From positions 1-64,000 of the forward strand of contig QRDG01001868.1 of NCBI GenBank assembly GCA_012064385.1: a DNA stretch of 64,000 nt. Reading direction: 5' to 3'. The notes under the pieces are model-generated. The model was given only the letters and a program-made list of their open reading frames with translations, was not told where the DNA came from and made no database searches. This document shows positions 33,530-45,010 of the stretch, one piece after another; position 1 is the stretch's first letter; every line of letters starts with the position of its first letter. Made by a program: the position numbers and the translations under genes. The stretch is from Puccinellia tenuiflora (Eukaryota > Streptophyta > Magnoliopsida > Poales > Poaceae).

Positions 33530-34112
33530 ATGTTGGTACATCTTCCATAGATCAATCTTGGTTGTTACGTGTTTAGCGATCTTTTGTTTTCCGTCACTTG
33601 AACCAACAACTCTCCGATCATGCTCCTTCACTTCTTGACACTGGCGTCACAAAGCTACTAGGGAAAGTGCCTCAATTCAAATTTCAGTTGGGATGGATTC
33701 ATCGTGATGGCTTTGCAGACATGGTTAAAAGAAGTATGGAACATGATGGTGAGTGGGCAATCTCCCATCCAGAGGTGCAATAGTGAAATATGTGCACCGC
33801 GAACATATCTTAGAGGATGGGCACGTCACTCTACAGGTGTATATAGAAAAGAAAAGAAAAGGCTTTCAAATATCATTGATTATCTTGAGCATATCGCTAA
33901 AGAAGGTCTGTTATTTGATCATGATCTTGATATAAAAAGCTAATTAAGTCAATGAACAGATTGCATGTCTACCAATAAAAGATGAGCGCGAATGGTATCA
34001 CATCTAAAGCCCAATTCATAGTGAAAGGCGATATAGTAATACAAAACATTCACTATAAATAGGGCGGTATGTCCACCATAGCAAAGGATCGATTCATGAA
34101 ATCCTAAGACAC
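33530..34112 (+). pseudogene. LINE ORF2 relic (end of endonuclease and linker before RT)
   Basis: Frames in order read SDHAPSLLDTG (the conserved endonuclease end), KVPQFKFQLGWIHRDGFADM, then LRGWARHSTGVYRKEKKRLS, NIIDYLEHIAKEG and, with more stops, NEQIACL and EWYHI. This is the linker between endonuclease and reverse transcriptase of a plant LINE. The match to copy B (63565-64000) is near-identical. Confidence 0.8.
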
Positions 34113-35605
34113 CCCTCAAGCTAGCGTTTTCGTTATGCATTGTAACCTCCACAAGAAATACAGAAACAGACAAGCAGGAGTAGGGTTTTACACCATCACA
34201 GTGGACTGAACCTGGGTAAACCGCCGTGTTCTTGCTCCCTTTGCTCACTGCCGTGTCACGAAGATTGTAGATAGGTTAGTTCTTGGCCCCGTGGTCGAAC
34301 AAGGGATGCCCGGAGTCCCAAACTCTGTTAATTAGTAATGTAATATTGCCTTATTTTGCATGTTTTGCAGTTTCTGGGAATTATTTATCAGAGTCAGAAA
34401 TCAGCAGGAAAAATCACCTGTCAATTTGCCATGCTTCCGAAGTCCCAAAAATTACAAAAAAATCATAAAGTCATTATTTAAGGAAATAATCCGGGAAGCA
34501 CATAAAACTCCTGGAGTGGAGCCACCAGGAGAGGGGCGACCTGGAGGCACGCCCGGCGGGCACTTCAGATTATTTTTCCGACGCCATCTCGGGGCGGAAA
34601 CAAGATAAAGAGAAGAAGGCTCTCCTGTAGGCAGAAATCTACAAGGAAATTCTTTCTCGGAGGGGGAAATCATCACCGTTGTCATCATCATCACGCCGGG
34701 CATCATCGGGAACATCATCAACACCATCCAATCTCATTCCGCTTAATATCTAGGGTTGTAATTTTTGCTATTCATTGGGATCTCTCTCTCGGTGTTGATC
34801 ACCCCGTTGTAGTTGATGCTATTGAGTTTTATCGGTGAATTCTTGTTATGACCGAATTGTTATTCATTCATAAATCACCTCTGATCATGATCCATACGAT
34901 GTATTGTGAGTAGTTCATTTAGTTCTTGAGGACATGAGAGAAGTCTGGTTACTAGTCGTCACATTATGTTGAGTAATATTTAATGATTTGATATTTAAGT
35001 TGTGGTGTTATTCTTATAGTGGTATCATGTAAACGTTGACTACATGGTACTTCACCTTTATGGGCCTAGGGGAATGCACTGTATTTAGTTTGCTTATGGA
35101 AGGGTTTCTGTAGTGATAGAAAGATAAACCCCAATTCGCAAGCTATTGCACGAGGGAGCGTAGCATCCTAGAGTTTAAGTTTGTGGTTAGATTGTATCTT
35201 AATTAATTTCGTGTAGTTGCGGATGCTTAAGGACGATGCACTAGCATAGGTTCACCCATACAACACTTATCAAAACGATGAATGTTAATCAATGGTATGT
35301 GATGAAAATAACTTGATGAAATTCATGTGTGTCCTCTGGAACGTTTTAATCATCATAAGTAACACCGCCAGCTTGTCTTTTATGCTAAAAAGGATTGGGC
35401 CACTTGCTGCAACTATTTTTGTTTACTTTTATTTACTGTTCTTTATTTACTCGTTATTACAAAAACCCATAAAAAATTGACTCAAGGCATTTGAAGTGAA
35501 ACCTTTCTCAAAACCACTTGTCAACATCTGCTGCTTCTACTTGGGCTTGACACTCTTATTTATCGAAAGGACAACGATAGATCCCATACACTTTGTGTGT
35601 CATCA
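34113..35605 (+). repeat. LTR debris interrupting the LINE
   Basis: At 34150-34260 there is a piece of Gypsy LTR end (AAGCAGGAGTAGGGTTTTAC, CTGAACCTGGGTAAACCG). From about 34330 to 35605 there is an old LTR of the same class as retroelement A: AATAATCCGGGAAGCACA, ACAAAAACCCATAAAAAATT, and the end TTTATCGAAAGGACAACGAT to TGTGTCATCA. Its 5' end is missing. A TCAAG is present on both sides (34111 area and 35603), possibly a target duplication. No gene. Confidence 0.6.
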
Positions 35606-35631
35606 AGTTTTATAAAAAATTCTAGGATATA

Positions 35632-36215
35632 GTTAAGGCCGATTTGTTGGAATTGTTCAATGCTTTGCACATTGGACATATCAAACTTTTTAAGTTAAAC
35701 TTTTGGTAGATAATGTTGTTTCCTAAGATTAAGGATGTAGAAAATATTTACTAATATAGGCCTATCTATTACTTCAATGTTAGCTTCAAGATCTTCACAA
35801 AAGTTGTGAGAATAAGGCTAAACTCAGTGGCCGACCACGTGGCCCGCTCCACACAGACAACCTTTATCTAAGGACATTATATACTGGATAGAGTAGTAAA
35901 CTTGCATGAAACAGTTTACGAATTACACCAAAATAAACTGAATGGTGTGATTTTAATATTGGCTTTTAAAAAGATTATGATAAAGTTCAAATGAACTTTT
36001 ATCCAACAAGTGCTAGGAATGAAAGGATTCTCCGATTCTTGGTGTATTTGGGTCCATAACTTTATACTGGAGGTAGTGTGACCATTAAAGTCAACAATGA
36101 TGTTGGTCGCTACTTCAAAATAAAGAAAGGACTGTGTCAAGGAGACACATTATGCCCAATATTATTTAATAATATGGTTGATATGCTCATCATGAGCGTG
36201 CAAAAGACTCGCAGA
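35632..36215 (+). pseudogene. LINE reverse transcriptase relic
   Basis: Blocks in order: VKADLLELFNALHIGHIKLF, LFPKIKDVENIY, YRPIYYFNVSFKIFTKV, RLNSVADHVARSTQT, LHETVYELHQNKLNGVIL, GMKGFSDSWCIW and RKDCVKETHYAQYYL / KKGLCQGDTLCPILF. They match plant LINE reverse transcriptase motifs 1-4; the YADD box and everything after it are absent. There are several frameshifts and stops. It probably belongs to the same LINE as 33530-34112, split by LTR debris. Confidence 0.82.
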
Positions 36216-38260
36216 AAAAAAGACTGCAGGTTCAAGGAAGAAGAAAGAGGGCGAAGGAATGACGTGGAAAGATAAGATAGAGAGTGGTGGGCCCCATGTT
36301 ATCTAGCTTGTGCGATCCGCACAGACTATGTCCACGGTCAACCCGTAGAGAGCCGGTTCGATACTAAACTGCCCTTTTAAATTAAAGAATGATTATACTC
36401 TGTTATCCCTAAAGATTGTGCTATATATCGCCGGTGGAACAGAATGGAACAGAAGGGATGGGCTACTAGTTGTCTAGTGACCATCAACTGATGCAGAAAG
36501 ACGTGAATAAAGCAGAGCACAACTAGTATCCTAGATATCTTCCGTTAATAAGCAGTCAGGAAGTCAATCGTGTGTCCCAGAACCAATATGCACAAACATT
36601 CTTGATCTAATATATAGACCAACATTGCTCAAAAAAGAAAATGGTGGACCAACATGAACCTCAAATTTCTTGCATCTTTCAGGGAAAGATGCATACAGAT
36701 GCGATATTAGTGGAGACTAAAACTAGGCCTAAAATCTATAGCAAATTGCTCCACCCGCAAAAAAAAAAAAGCGTCTAAGATATGCTAAACACAAAATAAA
36801 TGCTATGCTAGTATTTGACCACATACTTAGTTTATACAAAATACAAGAATTTGCGCTAACCTGTACCCGTTGGCTTCAGAATTCTTCGAGTTTCAATCGG
36901 TGACGCGGCCAGATGATCAGGAAAGGCAAGAACAAGATCGCTAAAGCAAAGATTCAAGAAACGATCGAATTAGAGCTCAAAGCAGCGCAACCAAATATAG
37001 AAGCTACAAAATCGAAGGGAGAAACTAAGTCCAATCAAACTCTGCTAAACGCCTAGAACAATTTACTATACCAAAATACGGTGGCACCGTGCACCGTTGC
37101 CAAGCTCAGCTAGAACATAGTATGAAGAAGATTGAATGAGCCTCGTCAAGATAAGGCATGTACTTGCAGGAGCGGGCTTCCAATATATACAAAATTAGTC
37201 GTCAGCGGTAGGCGTACCTTTCTCCACAAAAGTTGTTGGGCAGCGTGTACCCATCGATATTACAGAATTAATCATATGATATGCCACTGTCAACTTTAAC
37301 TAATGTCATTATTATTACGTTTTATAGCTACAAGTGGCAGCAAGTTGACCATTCAAATAAAAGTTCAGCATTACTAGCACCGCTCGAATTGATGGTAGCA
37401 AATTGACCATCAACGTCCATGCTGCCTCCGTTCAGTTCTTGCGTAGCATAGCAAGCGATATTAGAGTATTAGTTGATTTAAATAAGTTCTTGCGTAGAAT
37501 AGCAAGCGATAGTTATTATGTTTTCTAGAGAATTCTCATGCGTGCCTTCCAAACCGTACTGGAGGGAGTAATACAAGTTGCAGCAAGTTGACCTTAAAGA
37601 AAGTTCCACATAATCAGTCTCTACGACCAATTATCGGCGAACTTGCAATCATATATGCACCTACAAATTCGTGTGGGGACCAACTTGCACTACAACACGG
37701 TTTAGAATTGGGAGCACTTCAAAGTGAGCATAAATGTGAACTTTCTGACTAGTTGCTCCGTTCCATGCCTAATTTCATAGGGAAGCCCAAAGTGGCTCTA
37801 TTTCATTCTATTTCACTTCCTAGCACTTCCTATCATTTAATATACATCCCTTTGGTCTTATTGACATAAGAGATGTCATTTATAGTCTATCTCTTTCTAT
37901 ATATGAAAAGTCAAGAAATTCTCATCGAAACATCGAGAAATTGTGCATATAGAAAACTCTAAAGAAAGAAAAAAAAGGAGACCCATGCCATGATTTTCAA
38001 ATCTTTTCTATTTAGTAGTCTAAGTTTCTCGATGAGGATAATAAATTCGGTCGTATGTATTGGGACATTTACTCAAAATGCCTTATTTGCTCATCTTTAC
38101 TATTAAAGCAGAGTCGATGATGCCACATCTCTCATGGTGTCACACTTCCCTCTAATTACATACCAAATGCCACGAGCTAACATATTTTCCAACAAACTCG
38201 CTCTAACTCCGACTTGATGAGCGCTCCACCGCATAAAAATCGTTAGAATAAAACAGAAAC
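36216..38260. other. Unclassified low-copy-looking DNA; possible minus-strand leader exon
   Basis: No transposon domain or ORF above background. On the minus strand a TATA-like TGTATATATTGG (about 37190-37180) is followed by leader-like sequence to a clean splice donor GGGTACAG/GTTAGC at about 36860, so a non-coding first exon is conceivable. A 27-bp phrase TTCTTGCGTAGCATAGCAAGC recurs with one change about 52 bp apart (37437 and 37488). TTCTCATCGAAACATCGAG and CTCGATGAG (37919 and 38029) form a loose inverted pair. Function unknown. Confidence 0.3.
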
Positions 38261-39187
38261 TGTTGTGTCTTGGATCACGGACACCGGGAGTAAAGGATAC
38301 CCCCTTTTTAGGCTCGGCACGGGGTGCAAAAGAGGCTGGGAGACGTCAACTTCTGGGAGAACCTCGTCAAGATCTCCGATCTACGTACTAGCAAGAAACA
38401 CAGAGACACAAGGAGTTTACCCAGGTTCAGGCCGCCCGGAGGCTAAAAGCCCTACTCCTGCATGTCTGGATTGAGTGATTCATCATGGTGCGGCTTACAG
38501 AGGTGGTTGCGGACGAGAACCCGGGAGGTGTTGGCTAGAGTTTGAAGACGAGCAGATCCTTTCCCGGAGGAGATCAACTCTCGCCTATGCTATTCTTATC
38601 TGGTGCGCTACCTAGCCTAGCCTCCGACTATGGAATTCTCTCTGTCTCTAGCCTGCTCCTCCTTTTCCCCCTTCCTCCGGTGCTTCGGTCCTCCTTTTAT
38701 AGGCTAAGGGGATCCCACAAGGGCACCTTTGGGGGCGGAGGGGTCTTAGGCGGGAAAACCCCCTCCGGGTTCTTCTTATGGGGCGACGTGGCCTCTTCTC
38801 GTCCAAGTATTCTTCTGAGGGGGGTTAGGTGCGGTCGCCCACCTTTTGGATGGCGGGCGGACAAAGGCTGACACCTTTACCGACCGTGTCCCTGCGCGGC
38901 GCCTCCATCTTCTTGACGCCCAAGTCTTCTAGGAGCTTCCAGCAGGGGCTGGCAAGCTTATCCTCTTTGCCCGTATGCATCTGCCGGGTTCAGGGTGACA
39001 CCAGAAGGCCACCCGGTCCTTAGTTGTGGTTGTCGATGCCGTCCTTGTCCGGTTGCCGTGGGGAAGATGGGGGAGGGGGCCATCTACCGGTGTTGAACAC
39101 TTGCCTTGTTCACCTTCCTAGTGGGCCCACTGGTGGTGGACATACTTTGACCGCATCAGGGGAACCCCGTGTTCCACTGTTGTGACA
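38261..39187 (-). repeat. Gypsy X 3' LTR
   Basis: 927 bp, TGTTGTGTCTTGG to CACTGTTGTGACA on the + strand. Minus-orientation markers are GAGTTTACCCAGGTTCAGGC and CTCCTGCATGTCTGG. The next bases inward read, on the minus strand, GCCCGGGGACTAC right before TGTCACAACAG, a plausible polypurine tract. The flank GAAAC at the outer edge has no partner in the window. Confidence 0.7.
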
Positions 39188-39538
39188 GTAGTCCCCGGGC
39201 ATAGTCCCGGCGAGCACGTCCTTCTGCTGCCGGGGCTATGACCAAAAAGTCAAAGTGGGTCCCGGCGTCTTGTCTTGACTGTCCCGTCCCATCCGTCAGG
39301 GAGTGGGTGCTTGGAGTTATCCGCTTGGGGGAGTAAATGCGCCTACCTCCTCGATTCTCGGAAGTGGAGAAGGCGAGGCGGCCGTCGTCGAAGGCGCAGC
39401 CGAGCCTTCTTAAAGGCGGGGGTGCCCTTCCCGAATCTTCAACTGTCTTCCTACTTCTTCCAGCTCCACACTCCAGCAGAGCCGAGTGCGTCGATTGCGA
39501 GAGCCAGGAGAGGAGCTGGATGCACCCGTTCTTCCTCA

Positions 39539-40138
39539 ATGGTGGCAGAGGTGGTCACCAGCAGCCGTGGGAGGGCTGCTTCCCGAGGTAGAGCGGGGCG
39601 TGGTCGCGGCGGCGGCCGCGGTCGTGGTCGTGGAAGCCATGGTCGCGGAGGTCGTGGGGCGGGAGGGTTTCCAGATCTTCCTCCTCAAAGTACGATCCAC
39701 TTCGGCTTCCCTCCGTTCGAGTTCGTCGTAGATCTGGACAGTAGGCTTTGCAGCCGGCTCCATCTGTCGGACTCCTTCACGGCGGCGGTGGACTCGGACG
39801 ACGACAGGCCCACCGACTTCTGGTTGCAGGTGGACGGTTGCCCCTATGGCCCCTCCTGGGTCAAAGTGGAGTACACCGTCGACGACTTCATGCTCCTGGG
39901 CCGGGGATGGAAGGCGTTCACGCGCTCCCGTCACCTGACCCGGGGGCAGTACATGGCATTCGAGTATGATGGAGACGTGACGCTCTCCGTGAAGATCTTC
40001 CATGCCGAGGGAGGACGCGTGGACTGCTGTGCGGAGCGTGATAGCAGCAGCCGTAGCAGCGGCTTCGGCGACGAGGATGAGGATGAAGATGAAGAAAGCT
40101 CCTTCCGCATCAAGGCCAAGGAGAGCTCGCCTTCCTGA
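39539..40138 (+). CDS. RGG-box plus B3-like protein encoded antisense inside Gypsy X
   Basis: An uninterrupted 199-codon frame from ATG 39539 (MVAEVVTSSRGR). Residues about 8-40 are an Arg/Gly tract (RGRGGGRGRGRGSHGRGGRG), as in RNA-binding RGG boxes. Residues about 95-165 resemble a B3-type DNA-binding fold: DFWLQVDGCPYGPSWVKVEY, then DFMLLGRGWKAFTRSRHLTR, GQYMAFEYDGDVTLSVKIF. An acidic run DEDEDEDEESS follows, then the C-terminus. The frame is open further upstream to 39275, but no better start is evident; a TTAAAG at about 39408 could be a weak core promoter. It is oriented opposite to the element's own genes, next to the 3' LTR. Antisense extra ORFs in this position are known from Tat-lineage Gypsy elements such as Grande and Retand. 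Role unknown; the B3 call is by pattern. Confidence 0.65.
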   Translation: MVAEVVTSSRGRAASRGRAGRGRGGGRGRGRGSHGRGGRGAGGFPDLPPQSTIHFGFPPFEFVVDLDSRLCSRLHLSDSFTAAVDSDDDRPTDFWLQVDGCPYGPSWVKVEYTVDDFMLLGRGWKAFTRSRHLTRGQYMAFEYDGDVTLSVKIFHAEGGRVDCCAERDSSSRSSGFGDEDEDEDEESSFRIKAKESSPS

Positions 40139-40443
40139 GGACGTGTGGGGCGGCTTCGAGGCAGCGGTCCCGAAGTTGTCCTCGACCTCCTTCTTGGTGG
40201 CCTCGTCGACGTACTTCTGGAAGTAGCGCCTTCCGTCATGTAGCGGTGCTTCCTTCTCGCGTAGGAGCCAACCTTTTCTATAAAAAGTAGGTCCCTTTGT
40301 AGCTATTGAAATGACGGAGAACTTGTATCCTTGATGTCACCTGGCCTTCGGTTGAATTGGTGTGAATTAGAACGGGTTTTTTGCAAAACGCACCCCAATT
40401 ACAGCACCAGTCGTACCGCCGAGGGGTAGGTGGGAGTTAAAGG

Positions 40444-40456
40444 CCTATAAAAAGGC
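40444..40456 (+). promoter_or_regulatory. TATA box of the second antisense gene in Gypsy X
   Basis: CCTATAAAAAGGC, a strong plant TATA box 100 bp before the ATG at 40545. The intervening CT-rich leader (CTCCATCCCCCAAGCTCC, TTCCTTGCTTCTTGCTCTCT) is typical of a plant 5' UTR. Confidence 0.65.
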
Positions 40457-40544
40457 TCTCCATCCCCCAAGCTCCTCAGCACCCCCTGACTCCTTTCACT
40501 TCCTTGCTTCTTGCTCTCTCCGACCCTCCATAGATCGCAACGCA

Positions 40545-41020
40545 ATGTTTGGGGAGGCAGAGATGTCCTTTTCTGGGACGTCGATGGCGGCGTCCGTGTG
40601 TCTGGGCACGGCGGAGGCGCCCAGGGAAGCTGGGGCCCGTGCCGCTAGAGAGGAAGAAGAGGTGGTGTCTAGCTCTGCCCTTGCCAAGGGCATTTCACGC
40701 CTGGCGGCCATCTCTGGTCCCGTGGCTCAGGAGGAGGCTCGGGTGCGCGCCCTTCGGAGGGCTCAGCTTCTGGCGCCTTGAGGGAGAAGACCGCGGGGAT
40801 CCCGGGGGCGTTTGCGCTCTGGGCCGAGCTCGAAACCATCGAGCAGGTAAGCGCCGTGGCTCCTTTGACCTCTTGCACCCTCGAGGACCGGTCTAGATCT
40901 TGACCAAGTTCATTCCTTGTCGCAGGCGGACGACGACGCCATGAGTGAGGTGGCGGTCAAGATGCTTTTTCTGTCTCGCTGCTTGGCGCTCGGGCGCGCG
41001 GGGAGGCCATGAGGCGCCTG
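40545..41020 (+). pseudogene. Second antisense gene of Gypsy X, spliced, frameshifted
   Basis: From ATG 40545 the frame reads MFGEAEMSFSGTSMAAS and AREEEEVVSSSALAKGIS, ending in a stop at 40781. A shift near 40765 restores SGALREKTAGIPGAFALW and AELETIEQ up to an excellent donor CAG/GTAAGC (40846). The acceptor CCTTGTCGCAG ends at 40925. The next exon starts ADDDAMSEVAVKMLFLSRCL and soon hits stops around 41011. It is a helical, Ala/Glu-rich protein without a domain I recognise. The promoter, 5' UTR and a good intron show it was once an independently expressed gene, now decaying. Confidence 0.5.
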
Positions 41021-41991
41021 AAAGTCCTGCTGGGTTCCCTCTCTTTCCCCAGGCGTCCCCGGGAATCAAGAGTTCTCCCGTCAGGCATGAAGAAAACAAG
41101 AAACGCACAACTGGGAGATTTAGCTCCGAGCTGGCCTCAGCAGCATAGGCTTAAGCAGTCGCAGGACCAAATGTAAATCCAGAATTGTAATTCAGAATGT
41201 AAATTCGGATGAATGCAATCCTAGACTCAACTCTCGGGGTCATTTCCCAAATCTTCCTTTGCACTAACGTGCCGTCGAGTTTTCAGAGGAGGCCTCTTAG
41301 GTAGCCAAGCACTCTACCTGCGCACATCCCAAATGTGTTGCTAAGATGCTAACGCGGTAGACGTACCCCTAAGGAAGACTATACCTTCCAGGAGCCTTCT
41401 CCACTATCCTCAGGTACTAGGCCAGAGGGAAACGGACCGTTCACCGGGGTGGATGCATACCCCCGCAAAGACTCTCATCAACTGTCAGGCATGCGCAGGT
41501 CGATAGTATATTGACTCTGAGCGAGATATTATGCCTAAGTGCAGGATGCAGATGCAAGGACTTAGCTGATTTTCTGCCGCGTCCTCGATCCGCCCTGTCC
41601 TTCTCGGGTACCCAACTCCTTAGCCGTTTTCTGCCGCCAGATCCTGTCCATGGAAGGAGCTGCACACAACAAACTTTCAGTAGGAAAAGAATGGACCCTC
41701 TTTTCAACCATGTTTGCATGCTATCCGAAGAAATTTGCAAGCATAGTTGATTGTGCATTTCTGTGATGAAGTTTGTCTCACCACAGCACTGCCCGATTCC
41801 TCCTTTCCGCGGCAGTACGACATGATTGGGCGGCAGTGCCTATCCGTGAGGCCACTCGCGACGCTTCAACCCATCAGCGACTGGCACATATCAGCCCCCT
41901 GCACGGGTTGCTAAGGCTAACATGCTTGCATGAAAGAATTGAGGCTCACGAATTTGAAATCACTTGTCTTTTATTCCCTTGGCGACCATTC
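41021..41991. other. Non-coding part of Gypsy X between antisense genes and pol
   Basis: No domain found on either strand. The sequence ends at the duplicated target CATTC (41987-41991) where Copia C inserted, and continues at 48555. Repeated TTCTGCCGC phrases (41571 and 41630) are the only internal repeat noticed. Confidence 0.45.
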
Positions 41992-43028
41992 TGTTGGAAT
42001 TTTGGCCCAATTAACCAGCCTTTTGATTAATCCAATAAATTCCTGAAAATCCTAGAGGCCCATGTGGCCCATTCATGCATTGCAAGAGGTTGGACAAAAT
42101 GTTTAGTCCCATACCGCCAGTTGGGAGAGAGTTTCACCAGCTTATAAGGTGAGACCTTCTACCACTAGTATGAGGCATTGAAAAGGGAGAGAATAAGAGA
42201 GAGCCACACGCGCGCTCCTCCTCCGCCGCCCGCCTCGCTACGCCTCGCCTCGTCACGACACGTCACGACGCGCCGTGGGTTGCGGGAATGACCGAGCCGA
42301 TGGCTATATTTTTGTCACGCGCCACGCATGATTGGAATACGACCGGGTACGCGGAAGCTGAAACATTTTGCTTAGTGGACAATTAACTCGAATCTGAGTG
42401 CTTCCTATTCAGTTCGTTTTCTGTCTCTTCGTTTCATATCCCACGCAGCCTGTTTGCCTTCTCCTCTGTGTCTATAAGAGAGAGGTCGCTCCTCTCTAGA
42501 GACACACACAAGAGCCACACCTCTCATGCGCCTGCCTCCTGGTTCTCGAGCTTTGCGCCATCGATCAAGACTTCTCCATCCCTTTCTACGGCGTGCACCA
42601 CGGGATGGGACAGTAGGCCTCCGAAACCCCGCCTCTCGTGATCCTGTACGGGAGAGGGGCGATAAGGTTTTTGGGGAGCGCTGCCGCGCGACTACTGACC
42701 TCTTTGTCAACACGGACGCCGACGACTTCTTCCCCAACGACGACTACTTCCCGACATCAACGACATCTTCGGCGACATGAACACCGACGGCGCCAACGGG
42801 TCTTCCTCCAACACCCCGTATGTGCTCATCTGTGTTCTACTAGATGTCATGCTTCGTATAGTATTTGTAGCAATCTATGTAGAATTGCTATTTGTGTACT
42901 CTCTAGAATTGCTTTTTGTGAACTCTCTGTTAGACTGCATGACTAGTTTAAATCACGTTTTATTAGTCATGTTTCATCTACTGCTTTTAAGGATTAAATC
43001 ATGTGGAAATTTCCTAATATTTTCAACA
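41992..43028 (+). repeat. Copia C 5' LTR
   Basis: 1,037 bp. It includes a TATA box (TCTATAAGAG at about 42471) and an open frame across its right end that runs into gag only because no stop intervenes; that ATG (42777) also exists in the other LTR and is not the gag start. Confidence 0.93.
42471..42480 (+). promoter_or_regulatory. TATA box in Copia C 5' LTR
   Basis: TCTATAAGAG in a GC-balanced context, repeated at the equivalent place in the 3' LTR (about 47993). Transcription is expected to begin about 30 bp downstream, at the AGAGACACACACAAGAGCC stretch. Confidence 0.6.
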
Positions 43029-43976
43029 ATCCAAAAACCTTATTATAGGAAATTTTCCTACATTGGCTTTGCTGCATCACTAAAGCCTCCTCCTTTTGTG
43101 GGCGTCAATTACAAGAATTGGCGTGCAAGAGCTACTCTGTGGTTTGAAACCATGAAGTGCTTCCACGCTGTTAAAGGCAAGCCTGAAGGAGAGCTTTCTC
43201 CTGAACAGGATAATGCTTTTCAGGAAGCCGATATCCTCCTGAGAGGGGCTATTCTCAGCATTCTTGGCGAGAAAATCATTGACCCGTATTTGTCCATCAC
43301 TACGGGCAAGGGTATGTGGGATGCGCTCGAGGCCAAATTTGGTGTCTCGGATGCAGGCAGTGAATTGTATGTCATGGAGCAGTTCTATGACTACAAGATG
43401 ACTGGTGAACGCTCTGTGGTTGAGCAGGCTCACGAGATACAGTCCATTGCCAAGGAACTTGAGCAGTTCACATGCGTCTTACCGGACAAGTTCATTGCCA
43501 GAGGCATCATTGCCAAGCTTCCTCCCTCGTGGAGGAATTTTGCTACTTCTCTGAAGCATAAGAGACAAGAGTTTTCAGTTATGGATCTCATTGGGTCTCT
43601 TGATGTGGAGGAGAAGGAGAGAGCAAAAGACGCACGCGCTCGAGGCCTTGAGGGAGGTTACGGTGCTAATTTCGTTCAAAAGAAGAACTCCCAGTCCTAC
43701 AAGCCCAAGAACAAGAATAAGTCTGAGAACAAAGGCAAGTTTGATAAAAAGAACAAGCCCTCACACTCTACCAACTTCAAGAGGAAGACCGATAGGAAGA
43801 AGGGATCCTACCATGTCTGTGGTGATCCTAATCACTGGGCTCCAAGATGCCCTAATCGATTTGAGGAGCGCGACAAGAGCGGCAAGACCGCCAATGTTGT
43901 CATTGGAGATACTGAAATGAAAGATGCTGGGTATGGTATATTTCCAACTATTTTTTTCAGTATGTCATTCTCCTGA
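43029..43976 (+). pseudogene. Copia C gag (5' end lost, zinc-knuckle Cys mutated)
   Basis: Gag packages element RNA. The capsid-like part reads KPPPFVGVNYKNWRARATLW, then GMWDALEAKFGVSDAGSELY and LPPSWRNFATSLKHKRQEFS. A Lys/Asn-rich linker precedes the zinc knuckle. The knuckle reads YHVCGDPNHWAPRC: the first Cys of CX2CX4HX4C is Tyr. No in-frame ATG lies between the LTR and the capsid region, and no leader or primer site exists, so the 5' part was deleted. At the 3' end a run of seven T (about 43950) shifts the frame out of protease. Confidence 0.88.
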
Positions 43977-45010
43977 ATGGTTGATTGACACGGGTGCCAA
44001 TGTACATGTTTGTGCTGATATCTCAATGTTTTCTTCTTATCAGGTCGTAGGGACTTTCTCCGTGCTGATGGGGAACGGGTCACATGCTTCGGTTCATGGT
44101 GTTGGTACGGTCGATCTGAAGTTTACTTCGGGGAAGATCGTGCGCCTGAAGAACGTTCATCATGTGCCCGCCATAAATAAGAATCTTGTTAGCGGATCTC
44201 TTCTGTGTCGAGATGGCTACAAGTTATCTTTGAGTCCAATAAATTTGTAGTGTCTAAGTTTGGAACCTTTGTTGGTAAGGGCTATGAGCGCGGAGGCCTG
44301 TTCCGCCTATCTTTGTCAGACATTTGTAATAATGTTGTTAATCATATTTGCACAACCAGTGAATCAAATGTCTGGCATTCACGTCTTTGTCATATTAATT
44401 TTGGTTGTATGATGCGGCTAGCCAAAATGAGTTTAATCCCGAATTTCACTACTGTTAAAGGCTCTAAGTGTCAAGTATGTGTGCAAGAGATTTGGCACCA
44501 CTAGAGCTTATACATTCAGATCTTTGTGAGATGAATGGCTTGTTGACAAAAGGTGGAAAGAAATATTTCATGACGTTGATCGATGACTCCACTAGATATT
44601 GTTATGTGTATCTCCTTAAATCAAAAGATGAAGCTTTACATTTCTTCAAAATCTATAAAGCTGAAGCAGAAAACCAACTCGATCGAAAGATCAAGAGACT
44701 TAGGTCTGATCGTGGTGGAGAGTATTTTTCCAATGAATTTGATTCTTTTTGTGCGGAACATGGTATAATCCATGAGAGGACGCCTCCCTACTCACCCCAA
44801 TCAAACGGGGTGGCCGAAAGAAAGAACCGAACTCTGACTGATTTGGTTAACGCCATGTTAGACACTTCGGGTTTGTCCAAGGCATGGTGGGGGGAGGCAA
44901 TATTGACTGCGTGTCATGTCCTAAACCGAGTTCCCACAAAGAACAAAGAGATAACTCCATTCGAGGAATGGGAGAAGAAAAGGTTAAAACTCTCTTACTT
45001 ACGGTTGTTT
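43940..45010 (+). pseudogene. Copia C protease and integrase
   Basis: Protease: PEWLIDTGANVHVC with the catalytic DTG, then LMGNGSHASVHGVGTV. A one-base shift near 44222 leads to the pre-integrase zinc region (VWHSRLCHINFG, KCQVC). A small deletion at about 44490 removes the end of it. The integrase core keeps all three catalytic acids: LELIHSDLCEMNG, RLRSDRGGEYFSNEF and QSNGVAERKNRTL. Another indel near 45000 moves the rest (VDCVFLGYAFHSIGYRFF) to the frame of the reverse transcriptase. Active-site residues are intact, reading frames are not. Confidence 0.9.

Noticed and set aside
42777..43028. Gag start codon at 42777
   Set aside because: It lies within the 5' LTR, and the same ATG and frame occur in the 3' LTR; it is only an open stretch read into gag.
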